A stretch of 64,000 nucleotides of DNA from Pedococcus bigeumensis (GCF_006438965.1 NZ_RCZM01000006.1:62001-126000), one strand, 5' to 3'. Positions 1 to 8,525 are shown, numbered from the stretch's first letter. Numbers and translations are program-made. The notes: generated from the sequence alone by a model not told the origin.

Positions 1-981
1 CGGTCGCGGGCGCTGCTTGCCGAGCGCACCGCCGGGTTGTCCAAGCACGCGCTCGCCTCCGGCCTCGGCCCGTGGCTCGGCGCACGTCCCTGGCGCTGGG
101 TGGCCGGCATCTGCCTCGGCCTCTGCGCAGGCACCAAGTGGTCGGGGCTGTTCTTCCTCATGGCGTTCGGGCTGATGACGGTGTTCTGGGACATGGGCGC
201 CCGCCGCGCGGTCGGGGTGCGGCACTGGTTCACCGGCATGGTCGTCCGCGACGGGCTGTGGGCGGCCCTGGTCATCTGCTCGACCGCCGTCCTGACCTAC
301 CTCGCATCGTGGGTGGGGTGGTTCAAGTCAGACCTCGGCTACGACCGGCAGTGGGGCGAGATCCACCCCTCTCGCGACACCCCCTGGGTGCCCGATGCGC
401 TGCGATCCCTCTGGCACTACCACCAGGAGGTCTACCAGTTCCACGTCAACCTCCACGACAACCACCCGTACAAGACCAACCCGTGGTCGTGGGTCATCCA
501 GGGCCGGCCGACCTCGTTCTTCTACGAGGGTCCCAAGCGGGGTGAGGACGGCTGCGTCGTCGCCCAGTGCTCCAAGGCGATCACCTCGATCGGCACCGTC
601 TCGATCTGGTGGCTGGGCGCCGCGGCGATCTTCGTGCTGGCCTTCTACTGGCTGTTCAAGCGCGACTGGCGGGCCGGCGGCATTCTCGCGGGACTGGCCG
701 GCGGCTACCTGCCGTGGTTCGGGCTGGAGGAGCGCACCATCTACTCCTTCTACACGGTGGCCTTCGAGCCGTGGATCATCTTGGCCGTCGTGTTCGTGCT
801 GGGGCTGGCACTGGGCAAGCGCACCGACTCATGGAAGCGTCGCGAGATCGGTCTGTACGTCGTGGGGGCCTACTGCGTGCTGACGCTGGCCATCTTCGCG
901 TTCTTCTGGCCGATCTACACCGCGCAGGTGATCCCGCAGAGCCAGTGGTCGCTGCGGATGTGGTTCCCCAGCTGGGTGTGA
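1..981 (+). CDS. Protein O-mannosyltransferase (PMT family), C-terminal part
   Basis: The frame is open from base 1, so the gene begins upstream of the window; the TTG at 37 is only the first in-window start. The 326 visible residues are a polytopic membrane protein with the segment GTKWSGLFFLMAFGLM and the HPYKTNPWSW...GRPTSFFYE region typical of the C-terminal half of actinobacterial PMT (Rv1002c type, about 500 aa). The family transfers mannose from polyprenyl-phosphate-mannose to Ser/Thr of secreted proteins at the outer face of the membrane. The last membrane helices (around the stretch ending GLALGK and the final VLTLAIFAFFWPIY) are visible. It converges on the aldolase gene with only 13 bp between stops. 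The N-terminal catalytic Asp-Glu motif lies outside the window, so activity cannot be judged. Confidence 0.88.
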   Translation, partial: RSRALLAERTAGLSKHALASGLGPWLGARPWRWVAGICLGLCAGTKWSGLFFLMAFGLMTVFWDMGARRAVGVRHWFTGMVVRDGLWAALVICSTAVLTYLASWVGWFKSDLGYDRQWGEIHPSRDTPWVPDALRSLWHYHQEVYQFHVNLHDNHPYKTNPWSWVIQGRPTSFFYEGPKRGEDGCVVAQCSKAITSIGTVSIWWLGAAAIFVLAFYWLFKRDWRAGGILAGLAGGYLPWFGLEERTIYSFYTVAFEPWIILAVVFVLGLALGKRTDSWKRREIGLYVVGAYCVLTLAIFAFFWPIYTAQVIPQSQWSLRMWFPSWV

Positions 982-994
982 GCACCCGGCGCGT

Positions 995-1831
995 TCAGGC
1001 CCCGGCGAGCAGTCGGAGCAGCCGCGCGGTCTCGGTCTGGACCGCCCCGCGGCCGGCGCCGAGGTACTTCCGGGTGTCGACGACGGACGGGTGCTCCGCG
1101 AGGTAGTCGCGCACGGCAGTGGTGAACGCCGAGTTGAGGTGGGTGGCGATGTTGACCTTGGTCATGCCGCTCCGGACGGCCGCGACCAGGGCGTCGTCGG
1201 CCACACCCGACGAACCGTGCAGCACCAACGGCACGGGCACGAGGTCATGGATCCGTGCGATCAGCTCGAGGTCGAGGGTCGCCGTCCGGCTGGTCATGGC
1301 GTGCGACGACCCCACCGCGACAGCCAAGGCATCCACCCCGGTGTCTGCGGCAAACGCAGCTGCGTCAGCGGGATCGGTGCGGACGCCCGGGGCGTGCACG
1401 CCGTCCTTGCCGCCGATCTCCCCGAGCTCAGCCTCGACGGAGACCCCTGCGTCGTGACAGCGCTGGACGACGCCGCGGGTGGTCGAGCGGTTGGTTGCGT
1501 CCTCCAGCTTCGACCCGTCGAACATGACGGAGGTGAAGCCAAGGGAAACCGCTTCGTCGACCAGTGTCTCGCTCTCCGCGTGGTCCAGGTGGAGGACGCA
1601 CTGCGCGGCCGACGCCTGGGCAATCGCCTTGGTGGCCAATGCAATCGGCGCGAGCGCCCCGTGATAGCGCGCTGCGTTCTCGCTGATCTGCAACACCACC
1701 GGCAGGCCGGTCTCCTCGGCCGCAGCCACCAGGGCTTCGGCATGCTCGATCTGGATCACGTTGAACGCCCCGACTCCGCGGGAACCCCGCGAGGCGTCGG
1801 ACAGCACGTCGGCGAGGTTCACCAGGGTCAT
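995..1831 (-). CDS. Class II (zinc) ketose-bisphosphate aldolase, fructose/tagatose type
   Basis: 278 aa, the usual size for KbaY/GatY/Fba class II aldolases. Visible family motifs: LHLDHAES with the zinc-binding His near residue 82, FDGSKL, EAELGEIGG, AVGSSHAM (second zinc His), LVLHGSSGV (third zinc His), and KVNIATHLN for phosphate binding. It cleaves a ketose-1,6-bisphosphate to DHAP and an aldehyde phosphate in the cytosol. The start is an ATG preceded by GGAGG seven bases upstream and overlaps the stop of the PfkB kinase gene by 4 nt, so the two are translationally coupled. The pairing with a PfkB sugar-phosphate kinase suggests a tagatose- or fructose-phosphate catabolic route; the actual sugar cannot be told from the sequence. 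Confidence 0.9.
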   Translation of the reverse strand: MTLVNLADVLSDASRGSRGVGAFNVIQIEHAEALVAAAEETGLPVVLQISENAARYHGALAPIALATKAIAQASAAQCVLHLDHAESETLVDEAVSLGFTSVMFDGSKLEDATNRSTTRGVVQRCHDAGVSVEAELGEIGGKDGVHAPGVRTDPADAAAFAADTGVDALAVAVGSSHAMTSRTATLDLELIARIHDLVPVPLVLHGSSGVADDALVAAVRSGMTKVNIATHLNSAFTTAVRDYLAEHPSVVDTRKYLGAGRGAVQTETARLLRLLAGA

Positions 1832-2754
1832 CGAACGTCCTCCACGAGAGTCTGCGCCGCCAGTCGGGCCACGTCAGTCGGATCCACCACGCCGGCCACC
1901 GGCTGGAGCACCGCCGCAGCTGACCACGCCACCGCGTCGCGGACGACCAGGTCGCGGGGACGGCGCCCGACCAGCCCGGCCGCCAAGGCGGCGACCACGG
2001 CGTCGCCAGCGCCGGTGGGGTTGCCGCGGAGCGAAGCGTCCAGGCGGGCGCGCACGGCGGTGCCGTCCGCGGCATACCAGGTCAGGCCGTCGGGGCCGGC
2101 CGAGACGACGACGTCGCGGCCGCCCAGGGCGCGCAGCGCCGCGACCCCTGCTGCCGCGTCCTCGACACCGGTGGTCTCGGCGAGCTCCGCGCGGTTGGGC
2201 TTGACGATGTCGGGCTGGGCTGCGAGGCCCAGCCGCAGTGGCTCTCCGTCGGCATCCAGGACCACTGCCGCCCCCGCGTCGCGGCAGCGGCGCACGAGGG
2301 AGGCGTAGCCGTCAGCGGGAGCGCCGGGCGGCAGGCTCCCGGAGAGCACCACCACACTGGCGCCCGTCTCGGCCACCAGGCCGCTCACGTGGTCGAGCAG
2401 CGACTGCCAGGCCTCGGGCGACTGCACGGGTCCGGGCTCGTTGAACACCGTCGCGTCACCCTCGGACGTGGACACCACCGTCAGCGTCCGTCGGGCCTCC
2501 CCGTCGGAGGCGGCGAACGAGTGGGCCAGACCGCGGGCGTCGAGGTCCGCGCAGACCTGTGCGCCCGTGGCGCCCCCCGCGCAACCGGTCACGACCACCT
2601 CGTGGCCCAGCTGGGCCAGCACCGACGCGACGTTGATCCCCTTGCCGCCCGCGCGCTCGGTGACGGACCGCACCCGGTGAATGGTATGCCGCGTGAGCGC
2701 GTCGACCTCGTAGGTCAAATCGAGCGCGGCGTTCGGGGTGACGGTGATGATCAC
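1828..2754 (-). CDS. PfkB-family hexose-phosphate kinase (1-phosphofructokinase / tagatose-6-phosphate kinase type)
   Basis: 308 aa. The N-terminus VIITVTPNAALDLTYEV and GGKGINVA near residues 37-44 are typical of the FruK/LacC subfamily of PfkB kinases, and GNPTGAGDAVVAALAAG near residue 240 is the PfkB C-terminal signature with the catalytic Asp. It would phosphorylate a hexose monophosphate to the bisphosphate that the next gene (aldolase) splits. The GTG start overlaps the preceding ROK kinase stop (GTGA), and its own stop overlaps the aldolase start. Substrate (fructose-1-P versus tagatose-6-P) is not resolved. Confidence 0.88.
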   Translation of the reverse strand: MIITVTPNAALDLTYEVDALTRHTIHRVRSVTERAGGKGINVASVLAQLGHEVVVTGCAGGATGAQVCADLDARGLAHSFAASDGEARRTLTVVSTSEGDATVFNEPGPVQSPEAWQSLLDHVSGLVAETGASVVVLSGSLPPGAPADGYASLVRRCRDAGAAVVLDADGEPLRLGLAAQPDIVKPNRAELAETTGVEDAAAGVAALRALGGRDVVVSAGPDGLTWYAADGTAVRARLDASLRGNPTGAGDAVVAALAAGLVGRRPRDLVVRDAVAWSAAAVLQPVAGVVDPTDVARLAAQTLVEDVR

Positions 2755-3701
2755 AGCGAGTCCCAGATGAGGCAGGCGGCGCCGAGCGACCCGGCCCGGT
2801 CGCCGAGTCCGGCGCGCTGGATGGTGGGCGGTCGTTGGAAGGTGAGGCGCCCGGCGACGTCGTCGCGCAGCGGCCTGAGCAGCACCTCGCCGCTCTGCGA
2901 GAGGCCGCCGCCGACGAGGACGAGGTCGACGCCGGTCAGGGTGACCGTCATGACGATGGCCTGACCGAGGGCACGTACCGCACCGGCCCAGACCGAGGAG
3001 GCCAGGGACTCCCCAGCCTCGGCGCGGGCGGCGATGTCCTCAGCGGACAGCCGCTCGTGGGACTGCGAGCGATAGATCCGTTCGATCGCGCCAGCCGAGG
3101 CCAGCACCTCGAGACAACCTCGCTGCCCGCAGGGACAGGGGGGGCCGGACGGGTCGATGACCACGTGGCCGAGCTCGCCCGCCCAGCCGTCTCCGGACAC
3201 CACGGACCCGTCGAGCAGGAGCGCCCCGGCGATGCCGGTGCCGAGCGGCATGAACAGGACCTGCCGGTGCCCACCGGCTGCACCGAGCCGGGACTCGGCA
3301 AGCAGCCCAGCCCGCACGTCGTGGCCGACCACGGCCGGGAGACCGAGGAAGGACTCGACCTGCGCGCGGATGTCGAGGTCGCGCCACCCGAGGTTGGATG
3401 AGTAGATACCGATGCCGTCCTCCTCGTCGACGAGGCCCGGCACGACCACACCGCAGCCCACCAGCTGAGCTGCCTGCCCGGGCGGCACGGATTCCAGCAG
3501 TGCCTTCACGGTGGCCGCGACAGCTCCCCCGATGTCGGCCCCTATGTCGGCGGGAGTCGGTGTGGTCGTCTGGGCCAGAACGGTGTAGGACCGGTCCACC
3601 AGAGCGGCCTTGATCCGAGTGCCACCGACGTCGACCGCGGCGACCACCTCGGTGGTCGCACCACTGGGTGATGGCGGGAGCATCGCGGCGGGACGTGTCA
3701 T
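2751..3701 (-). CDS. ROK-family sugar kinase
   Basis: 316 aa. The phosphate-binding motif VAAVDVGGTRIKAAL (residues about 20-34), the GHDVRAGLLAE segment, and the ROK zinc motif GELGHVVIDPSGPPCPCGQRGC (written in part here as CPCGQRGC, with GELGH) identify an ATP-dependent sugar kinase of the ROK family (glucokinase / ManNAc-kinase-like). There is no N-terminal helix-turn-helix, unlike its neighbour at 3854-5101, so it is an enzyme rather than a regulator. It is first of the three full-length operon enzymes and overlaps the PfkB start by 4 nt. A 28-codon reading frame ends two bases before this ATG (see 3704-3790). Confidence 0.87.
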   Translation of the reverse strand: MTRPAAMLPPSPSGATTEVVAAVDVGGTRIKAALVDRSYTVLAQTTTPTPADIGADIGGAVAATVKALLESVPPGQAAQLVGCGVVVPGLVDEEDGIGIYSSNLGWRDLDIRAQVESFLGLPAVVGHDVRAGLLAESRLGAAGGHRQVLFMPLGTGIAGALLLDGSVVSGDGWAGELGHVVIDPSGPPCPCGQRGCLEVLASAGAIERIYRSQSHERLSAEDIAARAEAGESLASSVWAGAVRALGQAIVMTVTLTGVDLVLVGGGLSQSGEVLLRPLRDDVAGRLTFQRPPTIQRAGLGDRAGSLGAACLIWDSL

Positions 3702-3703
3702 CG

Positions 3704-3790
3704 TCAGGCCCGCGCGGTCCGGCCGTCGAGGATGACCGAGAGCTGAGCCGGCTCGCGCCGCTCGAGGCCGCTCGGGGTGCTCGGCGACAT
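3704..3790 (-). CDS. Putative 28-aa leader/small ORF before the sugar-kinase operon
   Basis: An ATG-initiated frame of 28 codons, MSPSTPSGLERREPAQLSVI and onward to GRTARA, ends with TGA two bases before the ROK kinase ATG. A GAGG Shine-Dalgarno lies five bases before its ATG, better than anything visible before the kinase itself, so translation of the kinase may depend on coupling to this small frame. No similarity is recognised. It could alternatively be the eroded N-terminus of a lost operon gene. Too short to be certain. Confidence 0.4.
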   Translation of the reverse strand: MSPSTPSGLERREPAQLSVILDGRTARA

Positions 3791-3826
3791 GGGTACCTCA
3801 TCGGTCGGTGATTGTTCGGTCTCTGA

Positions 3827-3857
3827 ATTATCCCGTCAGGGTAGATGGCCCTGTCAA
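3827..3857 (-). promoter_or_regulatory. Sigma-70-like promoter of the sugar-phosphate operon
   Basis: On the minus strand TTGACA (3857-3852) is followed after 19 bp by GATAAT (3832-3827), an unusually consensus-like pair for this GC-rich DNA. It directs transcription toward the small ORF and the three kinase/aldolase genes. The -35 overlaps the last codon of the ROK regulator gene. Confidence 0.55.
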
Positions 3858-5101
3858 GATGAGACCACGCTCGGATCCTGGAACACCCTGTCGATCGAGT
3901 AGTGCGCGCCGCCCCGCGCAGCGGAGGTGAGGCCCAGCGAGGAGCCCACCACGCGGCATACCTCGGTGTCGGGGTTGAGCCGGCGCTCGACCACGAGGTC
4001 GGCAACGGGTGCGATCAGCCACTCCTCGAACCACGCGAAGTAGCCGCCGAGGACGACCAGGAGGGGATCGAGGATGTCGACGAGGATGGACACCCCCGCA
4101 CCCAGGCCCTCGGCGACCGTGGCCAGCGCCGACAGGGTGCGCTCGTCACCGTCCTCCGCTCGACGGTGCAGCTCGCGCAGCCGGTCCTCGAGCGGCCGGC
4201 CGGGGTTGCGCACCGGGTCGGCCTCGTCGGCGGCGAGGCGCAGGAAGGCGGCCAGGCCGACCATCGTCTCCCAGCAGCCACGACGTCCGCAGGCGCACTG
4301 GCGACCGGCTGGGTCGAGCGGCAGGTGCCCGATCTCCCCCGCTGACCCTTTGGCCCCGCGCATGATCTGACCCCCGGAGATGATGCCGCCACCGACGCCG
4401 ACATCGCCGGAGATGTAGAGCAGGTCCTCGACGTCGCGGCCGGCCAGCTGGGCCAGCTCGGCGACCGCGCCGAGCTTTGCGTCGTGCTGAGCGGAGATAG
4501 GCGGAACCTCTTGCCCCAGTGACTGTTTGAGGTCGTCGACGAGGGCGACGTCACGCCAGCCGAGGTTGGAGGCGAGTCGCACGATCCCGGTGTCACTGTC
4601 GGCGAACCCGGGTGCCGCGACGGTGATGGCCACGCAGCGCACGCCCGCGGAGCGCAACGAGGCGAGCGTCTCGCCCAGGAGGTCGGCAACGCGCGCGATG
4701 ACGTCCGCAGCCGGAAGGTTGGCGGCATCGATCGGGCGGGTCGACTCACGGATGACGGTGCCCGACAGGTCGACCGCGATCAGGCTGAGGTAGTCGACGC
4801 TGATCTCGACCCCGAGCCCGCAGACACCCCGCCCGTCGAGGGTGACGGTCAGCCCGGGACGACCGACGGCGCCGGCGCGGTCGGGCTGCCCCTCCACCAC
4901 CAGGCCGCGCTCGACCAGCTCGGCGATGAGGGTCGACATGGTGGCCTTGGACAGGCCCGTCTCGGCAGCCAGCCTTGCGCGGGACCTGCCGCCCTGGTCC
5001 CGCAGGTGGCGCAGGATCAGGCCGGTGTTGGCGCGCCGCATCGACGCCGCGTCGGTGCGACCGCCGGTGCGCTGGGCCTCAGCCGTCGATCGTGTCGCCA
5101 T
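3854..5101 (-). CDS. ROK-family transcriptional repressor (XylR/NagC type)
   Basis: About 415 aa. An N-terminal winged helix (LILRHLRDQGGRSRARLAAE, TGLSKATMSTLIAELVERGL) is followed by a ROK sugar-binding domain with DLLYISGDVGVGGGII, GEIGHLPLDP and the zinc motif CACGRRGCWE. The start chosen is the ATG at 5101 because GGAGG sits four bases upstream; an in-frame ATG at 5146 would add 15 residues. The gene lies just upstream of, and co-directional with, the sugar kinase operon and probably represses it in the absence of sugar. A dyad at 5151-5184 is a candidate autoregulatory operator. Confidence 0.88.
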   Translation of the reverse strand: MATRSTAEAQRTGGRTDAASMRRANTGLILRHLRDQGGRSRARLAAETGLSKATMSTLIAELVERGLVVEGQPDRAGAVGRPGLTVTLDGRGVCGLGVEISVDYLSLIAVDLSGTVIRESTRPIDAANLPAADVIARVADLLGETLASLRSAGVRCVAITVAAPGFADSDTGIVRLASNLGWRDVALVDDLKQSLGQEVPPISAQHDAKLGAVAELAQLAGRDVEDLLYISGDVGVGGGIISGGQIMRGAKGSAGEIGHLPLDPAGRQCACGRRGCWETMVGLAAFLRLAADEADPVRNPGRPLEDRLRELHRRAEDGDERTLSALATVAEGLGAGVSILVDILDPLLVVLGGYFAWFEEWLIAPVADLVVERRLNPDTEVCRVVGSSLGLTSAARGGAHYSIDRVFQDPSVVSS

Positions 5102-5150
5102 CCGCCCTCCTGGCCCGCTGCGGGCTGGGTCCCGCGCAGCCAGCATACCG

Positions 5151-5184
5151 AGTTAGTTCGCAGTTTGGCCTAATTCGAACTGCG
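5151..5184. promoter_or_regulatory. Candidate ROK operator upstream of the ROK repressor
   Basis: Two overlapping inverted repeats: CGCAGTT-N12-AACTGCG and AGTTCG-N15-CGAACT. The half-sites (TTAGTTCG...CGAACT) resemble the TTAGTTTG/CAAACTAA half-sites known for XylR-type ROK repressors. The site is 4 bp from the longer possible start and 50 bp from the preferred start of the ROK gene. Confidence 0.5.
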
Positions 5185-5217
5185 ACCATCATGAGACGGG
5201 CCGCGCACGGTGCGCGA

Positions 5218-5248
5218 ACGGGCGGTAGCGAAGCTCGCGACCGCCCGT
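5218..5248 (-). terminator. Terminator hairpin after the ABC exporter operon
   Basis: ACGGGCGGT and ACCGCCCGT (9-bp arms) flank a 13-nt loop, about 20 bp after the permease stop codon. There is no clear U tract, as is common in high-GC actinobacteria. Confidence 0.5.
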
Positions 5249-5268
5249 CGTCGGGTGTGGACTTTCGC

Positions 5269-6105
5269 TCAGCGCACCGACTTCCGCTCGTAGATGGCCA
5301 TCGACCAGGCGTACCCGGCGACGGCGATCACGACACACCAGCCGATCGCGAGGGCCGGGTTCCAGTCGAGCGGCGTGCCGAGCAGCAGCCCGCGGATGGT
5401 CTCGATGAACGGTGTGAACGGCTGGTAGTCGGCGAACCACTGCATCCAGCCCGGCATCGAGTCGGTCGGGACGAAGCCGCTGCCGAGGAAGGGGAGCAGC
5501 AGAAGTGGGGTGGGGAGGTTGCTCGCGTTCTCGACGGACTTCGCCTGCATGCCCATCGCGACCGCGAGCCAGCTGATCGCGAAGGCGATGAGCACGATCA
5601 TGCCGAGGGCTGCGAGCCAGTCGGTCGGTCCGGCCGACGGGCGGAACCCGACCAGCAGGCCCACCCCCAGCACGACGACGACACCGATGAGCGCCTGGAT
5701 CGTGTTGCCGAGCACGTGCCCGGCGAGCACGGCAGCCCGCGAGATGGCCATGGTGCGGAAGCGCGCGGTGATGCCTTCGGTCATGTCCATCGCGACGGTC
5801 GTCGCAGCGCCGCCGGCGGTGCCGGCGATCGTCATGGCCAGGATGCCTGGCATGACGTACGCGACATAGGCCGCCCGGCCTCCGGCGAGGTCAACGCCGG
5901 GCAGGCCGGCCCCGAGCGTGCCGCCGAAGACGTACACGAACAGCAGCAGGAACACCACGGGCGCGCCGATCACGAAGACGGTCAGGCCCGGGTAGCGCAC
6001 GATGTGCAGCAGGTTGCGGCGCAGCATCGTGACCGCGTCGGCGACGACGTGCGACTGTCGGCGGGTGTCCGACGTCGTCGGGCGCGTGGTGGTGATGGTG
6101 GTCAT
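5269..6105 (-). CDS. ABC-2 type transporter permease (DrrB-like)
   Basis: 278 aa with six predicted hydrophobic segments. The LRRNLLHIVRYPGLTVFVIG region followed by APVVFLLLFVYVFGG is typical of daunorubicin-resistance type (DrrB) ABC-2 permeases; the central ABC-2 signature region is around residues 130-180. It forms the membrane channel for the ATPase encoded immediately upstream, whose stop overlaps this ATG by 4 nt. Exported substrate (drug, lipid or peptide) cannot be deduced. Confidence 0.88.
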   Translation of the reverse strand: MTTITTTRPTTSDTRRQSHVVADAVTMLRRNLLHIVRYPGLTVFVIGAPVVFLLLFVYVFGGTLGAGLPGVDLAGGRAAYVAYVMPGILAMTIAGTAGGAATTVAMDMTEGITARFRTMAISRAAVLAGHVLGNTIQALIGVVVVLGVGLLVGFRPSAGPTDWLAALGMIVLIAFAISWLAVAMGMQAKSVENASNLPTPLLLLPFLGSGFVPTDSMPGWMQWFADYQPFTPFIETIRGLLLGTPLDWNPALAIGWCVVIAVAGYAWSMAIYERKSVR

Positions 6106-7046
6106 GACGCTGTCTCCTTCGTGTCGACCCGGCCGGTGAGCGCGAAGAACACGTCATCAAGGTCCGGGGTGTGGATGCTGAGGTCGTCGACCTCGAGGTT
6201 GGCCGCGTCCAGCCGACCCAGGACGGTGCGCAGCGCGCCGACCCCACCGTCGGTCGGCACGGTGAGCGCCAGCCCGGACTCGTCGCGAGCGGTCTCGTCG
6301 AGCAGGCGGGAGGCGGCGTCCAGCGCCGCCGCATCCGCGAAGCGGAGCCGGATGTGCCCACCGGGCACCAGGCGCTTGAGCTCGTCAGGTGTGCCGTCGG
6401 CGACGATGCGGCCACCGTCGAGCACGGCGATGCGGTCCGCGAGCTCGTCCGCCTCGTCGAGGTACTGGGTGGTGAGCAGCACGGTGGTGCCCTCGGCGAC
6501 CAGGCCGCGCACGATGTCCCACATGGTGTGGCGGCTGCGCGGGTCCAGGCCGGTCGTGGGCTCGTCGAGGAAGATCACGCTCGGTGTCGCGACGAGGGTC
6601 ATCGCGAGGTCGAGGCGGCGACGCATCCCCCCGGAGTAGGTGGCGAGCGGCTTCCGAGCGGCCTCGACGAGGTCGAACTCCTCCAGCAGCTCGGCCACCC
6701 GCGCCTTCGCGCGGTCCGCTCCGAGGTGCCGCAGGCGCGCCATGAGCAAGAGGTTCTCCTCGCCCGTGAGCAGGCCGTCGACCGCGGAGAACTGGCCGGT
6801 GAGGCCGATCCCCGCGCGGACACCGCCGGGATCGCGGGCGACATCGCAGCCGTTCACGTATGCCGTGCCGCCGTCAGGCTGCACGAGGGTGCTCAGGATG
6901 TGCACGGTGGTGGTCTTGCCGGCACCGTTCGGTCCGAGCAGGGCGGTCACCGTGCCCGCGGCGACGGTCAGGTCGACGCCGTCGAGCACGACCTTGTCGC
7001 CGTACGACTTCCGAAGCCCGTGGACTTCGATCGCTGAAGTGGTCAT
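6102..7046 (-). CDS. ABC transporter ATP-binding protein (DrrA-like)
   Basis: 314 aa. Start taken at the ATG giving MTTSAIEVHGLRKSYGDK; the frame remains open upstream but that part is not protein-like. Walker A GPNGAGKTT (about residue 38), signature YSGGMRRRLDLA, Walker B VIFLDEPTTGLD, and a C-terminal 80-residue extension ending in DDVFFALTGR as in DrrA/DUF4162 ATPases. It energises the DrrB-like permease encoded with a 4-nt overlap downstream. The operon also appears to include the DUF4097 protein and the RHH regulator upstream. Confidence 0.92.
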   Translation of the reverse strand: MTTSAIEVHGLRKSYGDKVVLDGVDLTVAAGTVTALLGPNGAGKTTTVHILSTLVQPDGGTAYVNGCDVARDPGGVRAGIGLTGQFSAVDGLLTGEENLLLMARLRHLGADRAKARVAELLEEFDLVEAARKPLATYSGGMRRRLDLAMTLVATPSVIFLDEPTTGLDPRSRHTMWDIVRGLVAEGTTVLLTTQYLDEADELADRIAVLDGGRIVADGTPDELKRLVPGGHIRLRFADAAALDAASRLLDETARDESGLALTVPTDGGVGALRTVLGRLDAANLEVDDLSIHTPDLDDVFFALTGRVDTKETAS

Positions 7047-7117
7047 GGGATCTCGTTCCTTTCCGTTGGTCACGCTGTTGGGTCTGCTGTTGAGCAGGCC
7101 GTTGGGTCGCTCGGGAG

Positions 7118-7957
7118 TCACCGGGCGCGCTGGATGGTGATGTCGCCGTACTGGGTGCGGGCGCGCACCGCGACGGTCTGCTCGGACGGATCGGGAGCGC
7201 TGTCGCCGTCCAGCTGGTTGCGTACGCGGCCGTCCTTCGAGGAGAGGTCGAGCCACGCCGGGACACCCGGGCGCACACCGATCGTGATCTGTCCGTAGCC
7301 GGTCTCGACCTGGATCGAGCCGCTGGAGATCTCGTGCAACTGGATGCTGCCGTACGCGGTTTTCGCACTGACCGACTCGAGCGCCTTCGTGATGTCGAGG
7401 TCGCCGTAGGAGAGCTTCGCCTCGAGCTCGCCGCCGCACTCGCCGATGGTGATGGTCCCGTGCGAGGCCTTGAGGACGGCGTCGCCGGTGACCGCGCCCA
7501 GCCGGATCTGGCCGTGGTCGGCCGTGATCTCGACCCCGCCCTCGGCGTTCGCGACCGTCACGTTGCCGCTCATCGCGCGCACCCAGAGGTCCCCGGTCCT
7601 GTCGAGATCGACCATCGAGCTCTTGAGACGGGTGGCCCCGAGGCGGCCGGTGGTGCGGACAGCCCCGGCGGAGGTCTCGGCGGTGAGCCGAGACCCGGCC
7701 GGCAGCTCGACCTTGACGTCGACCGACTCGAACGGGCCGACGAAGCTGAAGCGGGGTCGCGGGCCGGTGATGGTGAGCCGCTGGCCGTCGAAGTCGACCT
7801 TGGTCTCCTCCGCACCTCGAACGTCAGCGGCCTTTGCCGGGTTCGTGGGCGACACCGTCACGACGGTGTCGTCCCGGTCACCGGCGATGACCTCAATCGC
7901 TCCGACCGGCAGCTTGATCGCGAGGTCGATGGGGGTGGGGGTGGGGTAACTGGGCAT
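7118..7957 (-). CDS. DUF4097-family beta-strand repeat protein
   Basis: 279 aa. The start at MPSYPTPTPIDLAIKLPVGA is chosen because the upstream open frame overlaps the RHH gene. The protein is a run of short beta-strand repeats (VDLDRTGDLWVRAMSGNVTV, GGVEITADHGQIRLGAV, ATITIGE-type turns), the pattern of DUF4097 putative adhesin-like proteins. No signal peptide or transmembrane segment is visible, so it is probably cytosolic or membrane-peripheral. In actinobacteria such genes often sit between an RHH regulator and an ABC exporter, as here. Function unknown. Confidence 0.8.
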   Translation of the reverse strand: MPSYPTPTPIDLAIKLPVGAIEVIAGDRDDTVVTVSPTNPAKAADVRGAEETKVDFDGQRLTITGPRPRFSFVGPFESVDVKVELPAGSRLTAETSAGAVRTTGRLGATRLKSSMVDLDRTGDLWVRAMSGNVTVANAEGGVEITADHGQIRLGAVTGDAVLKASHGTITIGECGGELEAKLSYGDLDITKALESVSAKTAYGSIQLHEISSGSIQVETGYGQITIGVRPGVPAWLDLSSKDGRVRNQLDGDSAPDPSEQTVAVRARTQYGDITIQRAR

Positions 7958-8036
7958 GCTGGCGCCTGCCTTTCCATGGGCGTGTTTGACCGAACCCGCG
8001 GGTCCGCGTGGCTGGTGGAGGTGGTGGTTGAGCGGT

Positions 8037-8525
8037 CTAGCGCGCCCAGCCTGCGAAGTTGTCGCCGGTGCGCAGCGTGCGCTGGGCGGAGCGTCGTTGC
8101 CTGGGCTGGAGAGCGGAGGCAACCGCGCGGACCAGCCAGGTGTTCACGGACAGGCCGTCCGCCGCTGCCGCCTCGTCCACCCGTGCCTTGAGGGCGTCCG
8201 GCAGACGAAGTGTGGTGCGCGAGGTGCTCGCGTCGTCGAGGTCCACTGTGGCGGCGGGCCGCTCGTCGGCGTCCGGCTCCGCATTCGATTGGCTGACGAC
8301 GAACTCGACCTCGCGGCCGCGCAGCCGCAGGTCGACGGAGCCCGGCGCGAGGTCCCGGGTGATCTCGCCGACTGCCGCGGACAGCGCGTCCAGCAGCACG
8401 AGCCGAGTCGCTGCATCCAGTCCGGCGGTGAGTCGCTCGGCAACGACACGGGTGTCGTCAGCGCCGTTCTCCGCGGCATCCAGTAGCTGGCGCTGCAGCT
8501 CGCTGACGTACTGTCCAAGTTCCAT
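8037..8525 (-). CDS. Ribbon-helix-helix regulator (HicB/Arc-like C-terminal domain)
   Basis: 162 aa. Residues about 1-60 are helical; the C-terminal part has TSRTTLRLPDALKARVDEAA then GLSVNTWLVRAVASAL, a typical RHH DNA-binding fold, followed by a basic tail. Start taken at MELGQYVSEL; an upstream ATG would add 13 residues running through the operator. It heads the DUF4097-DrrAB cluster and sits directly behind a 19-bp perfect palindrome at 8536-8554, so it is probably an autorepressor. No toxin gene is adjacent, so this looks like a repurposed antitoxin-type regulator. Confidence 0.75.
   Translation of the reverse strand: MELGQYVSELQRQLLDAAENGADDTRVVAERLTAGLDAATRLVLLDALSAAVGEITRDLAPGSVDLRLRGREVEFVVSQSNAEPDADERPAATVDLDDASTSRTTLRLPDALKARVDEAAAADGLSVNTWLVRAVASALQPRQRRSAQRTLRTGDNFAGWAR

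Noticed and set aside
4975-6639. 554-codon plus-strand frame
   Set aside because: Antisense of the ROK regulator and DrrAB genes; Arg/His-rich composition typical of high-GC shadows.
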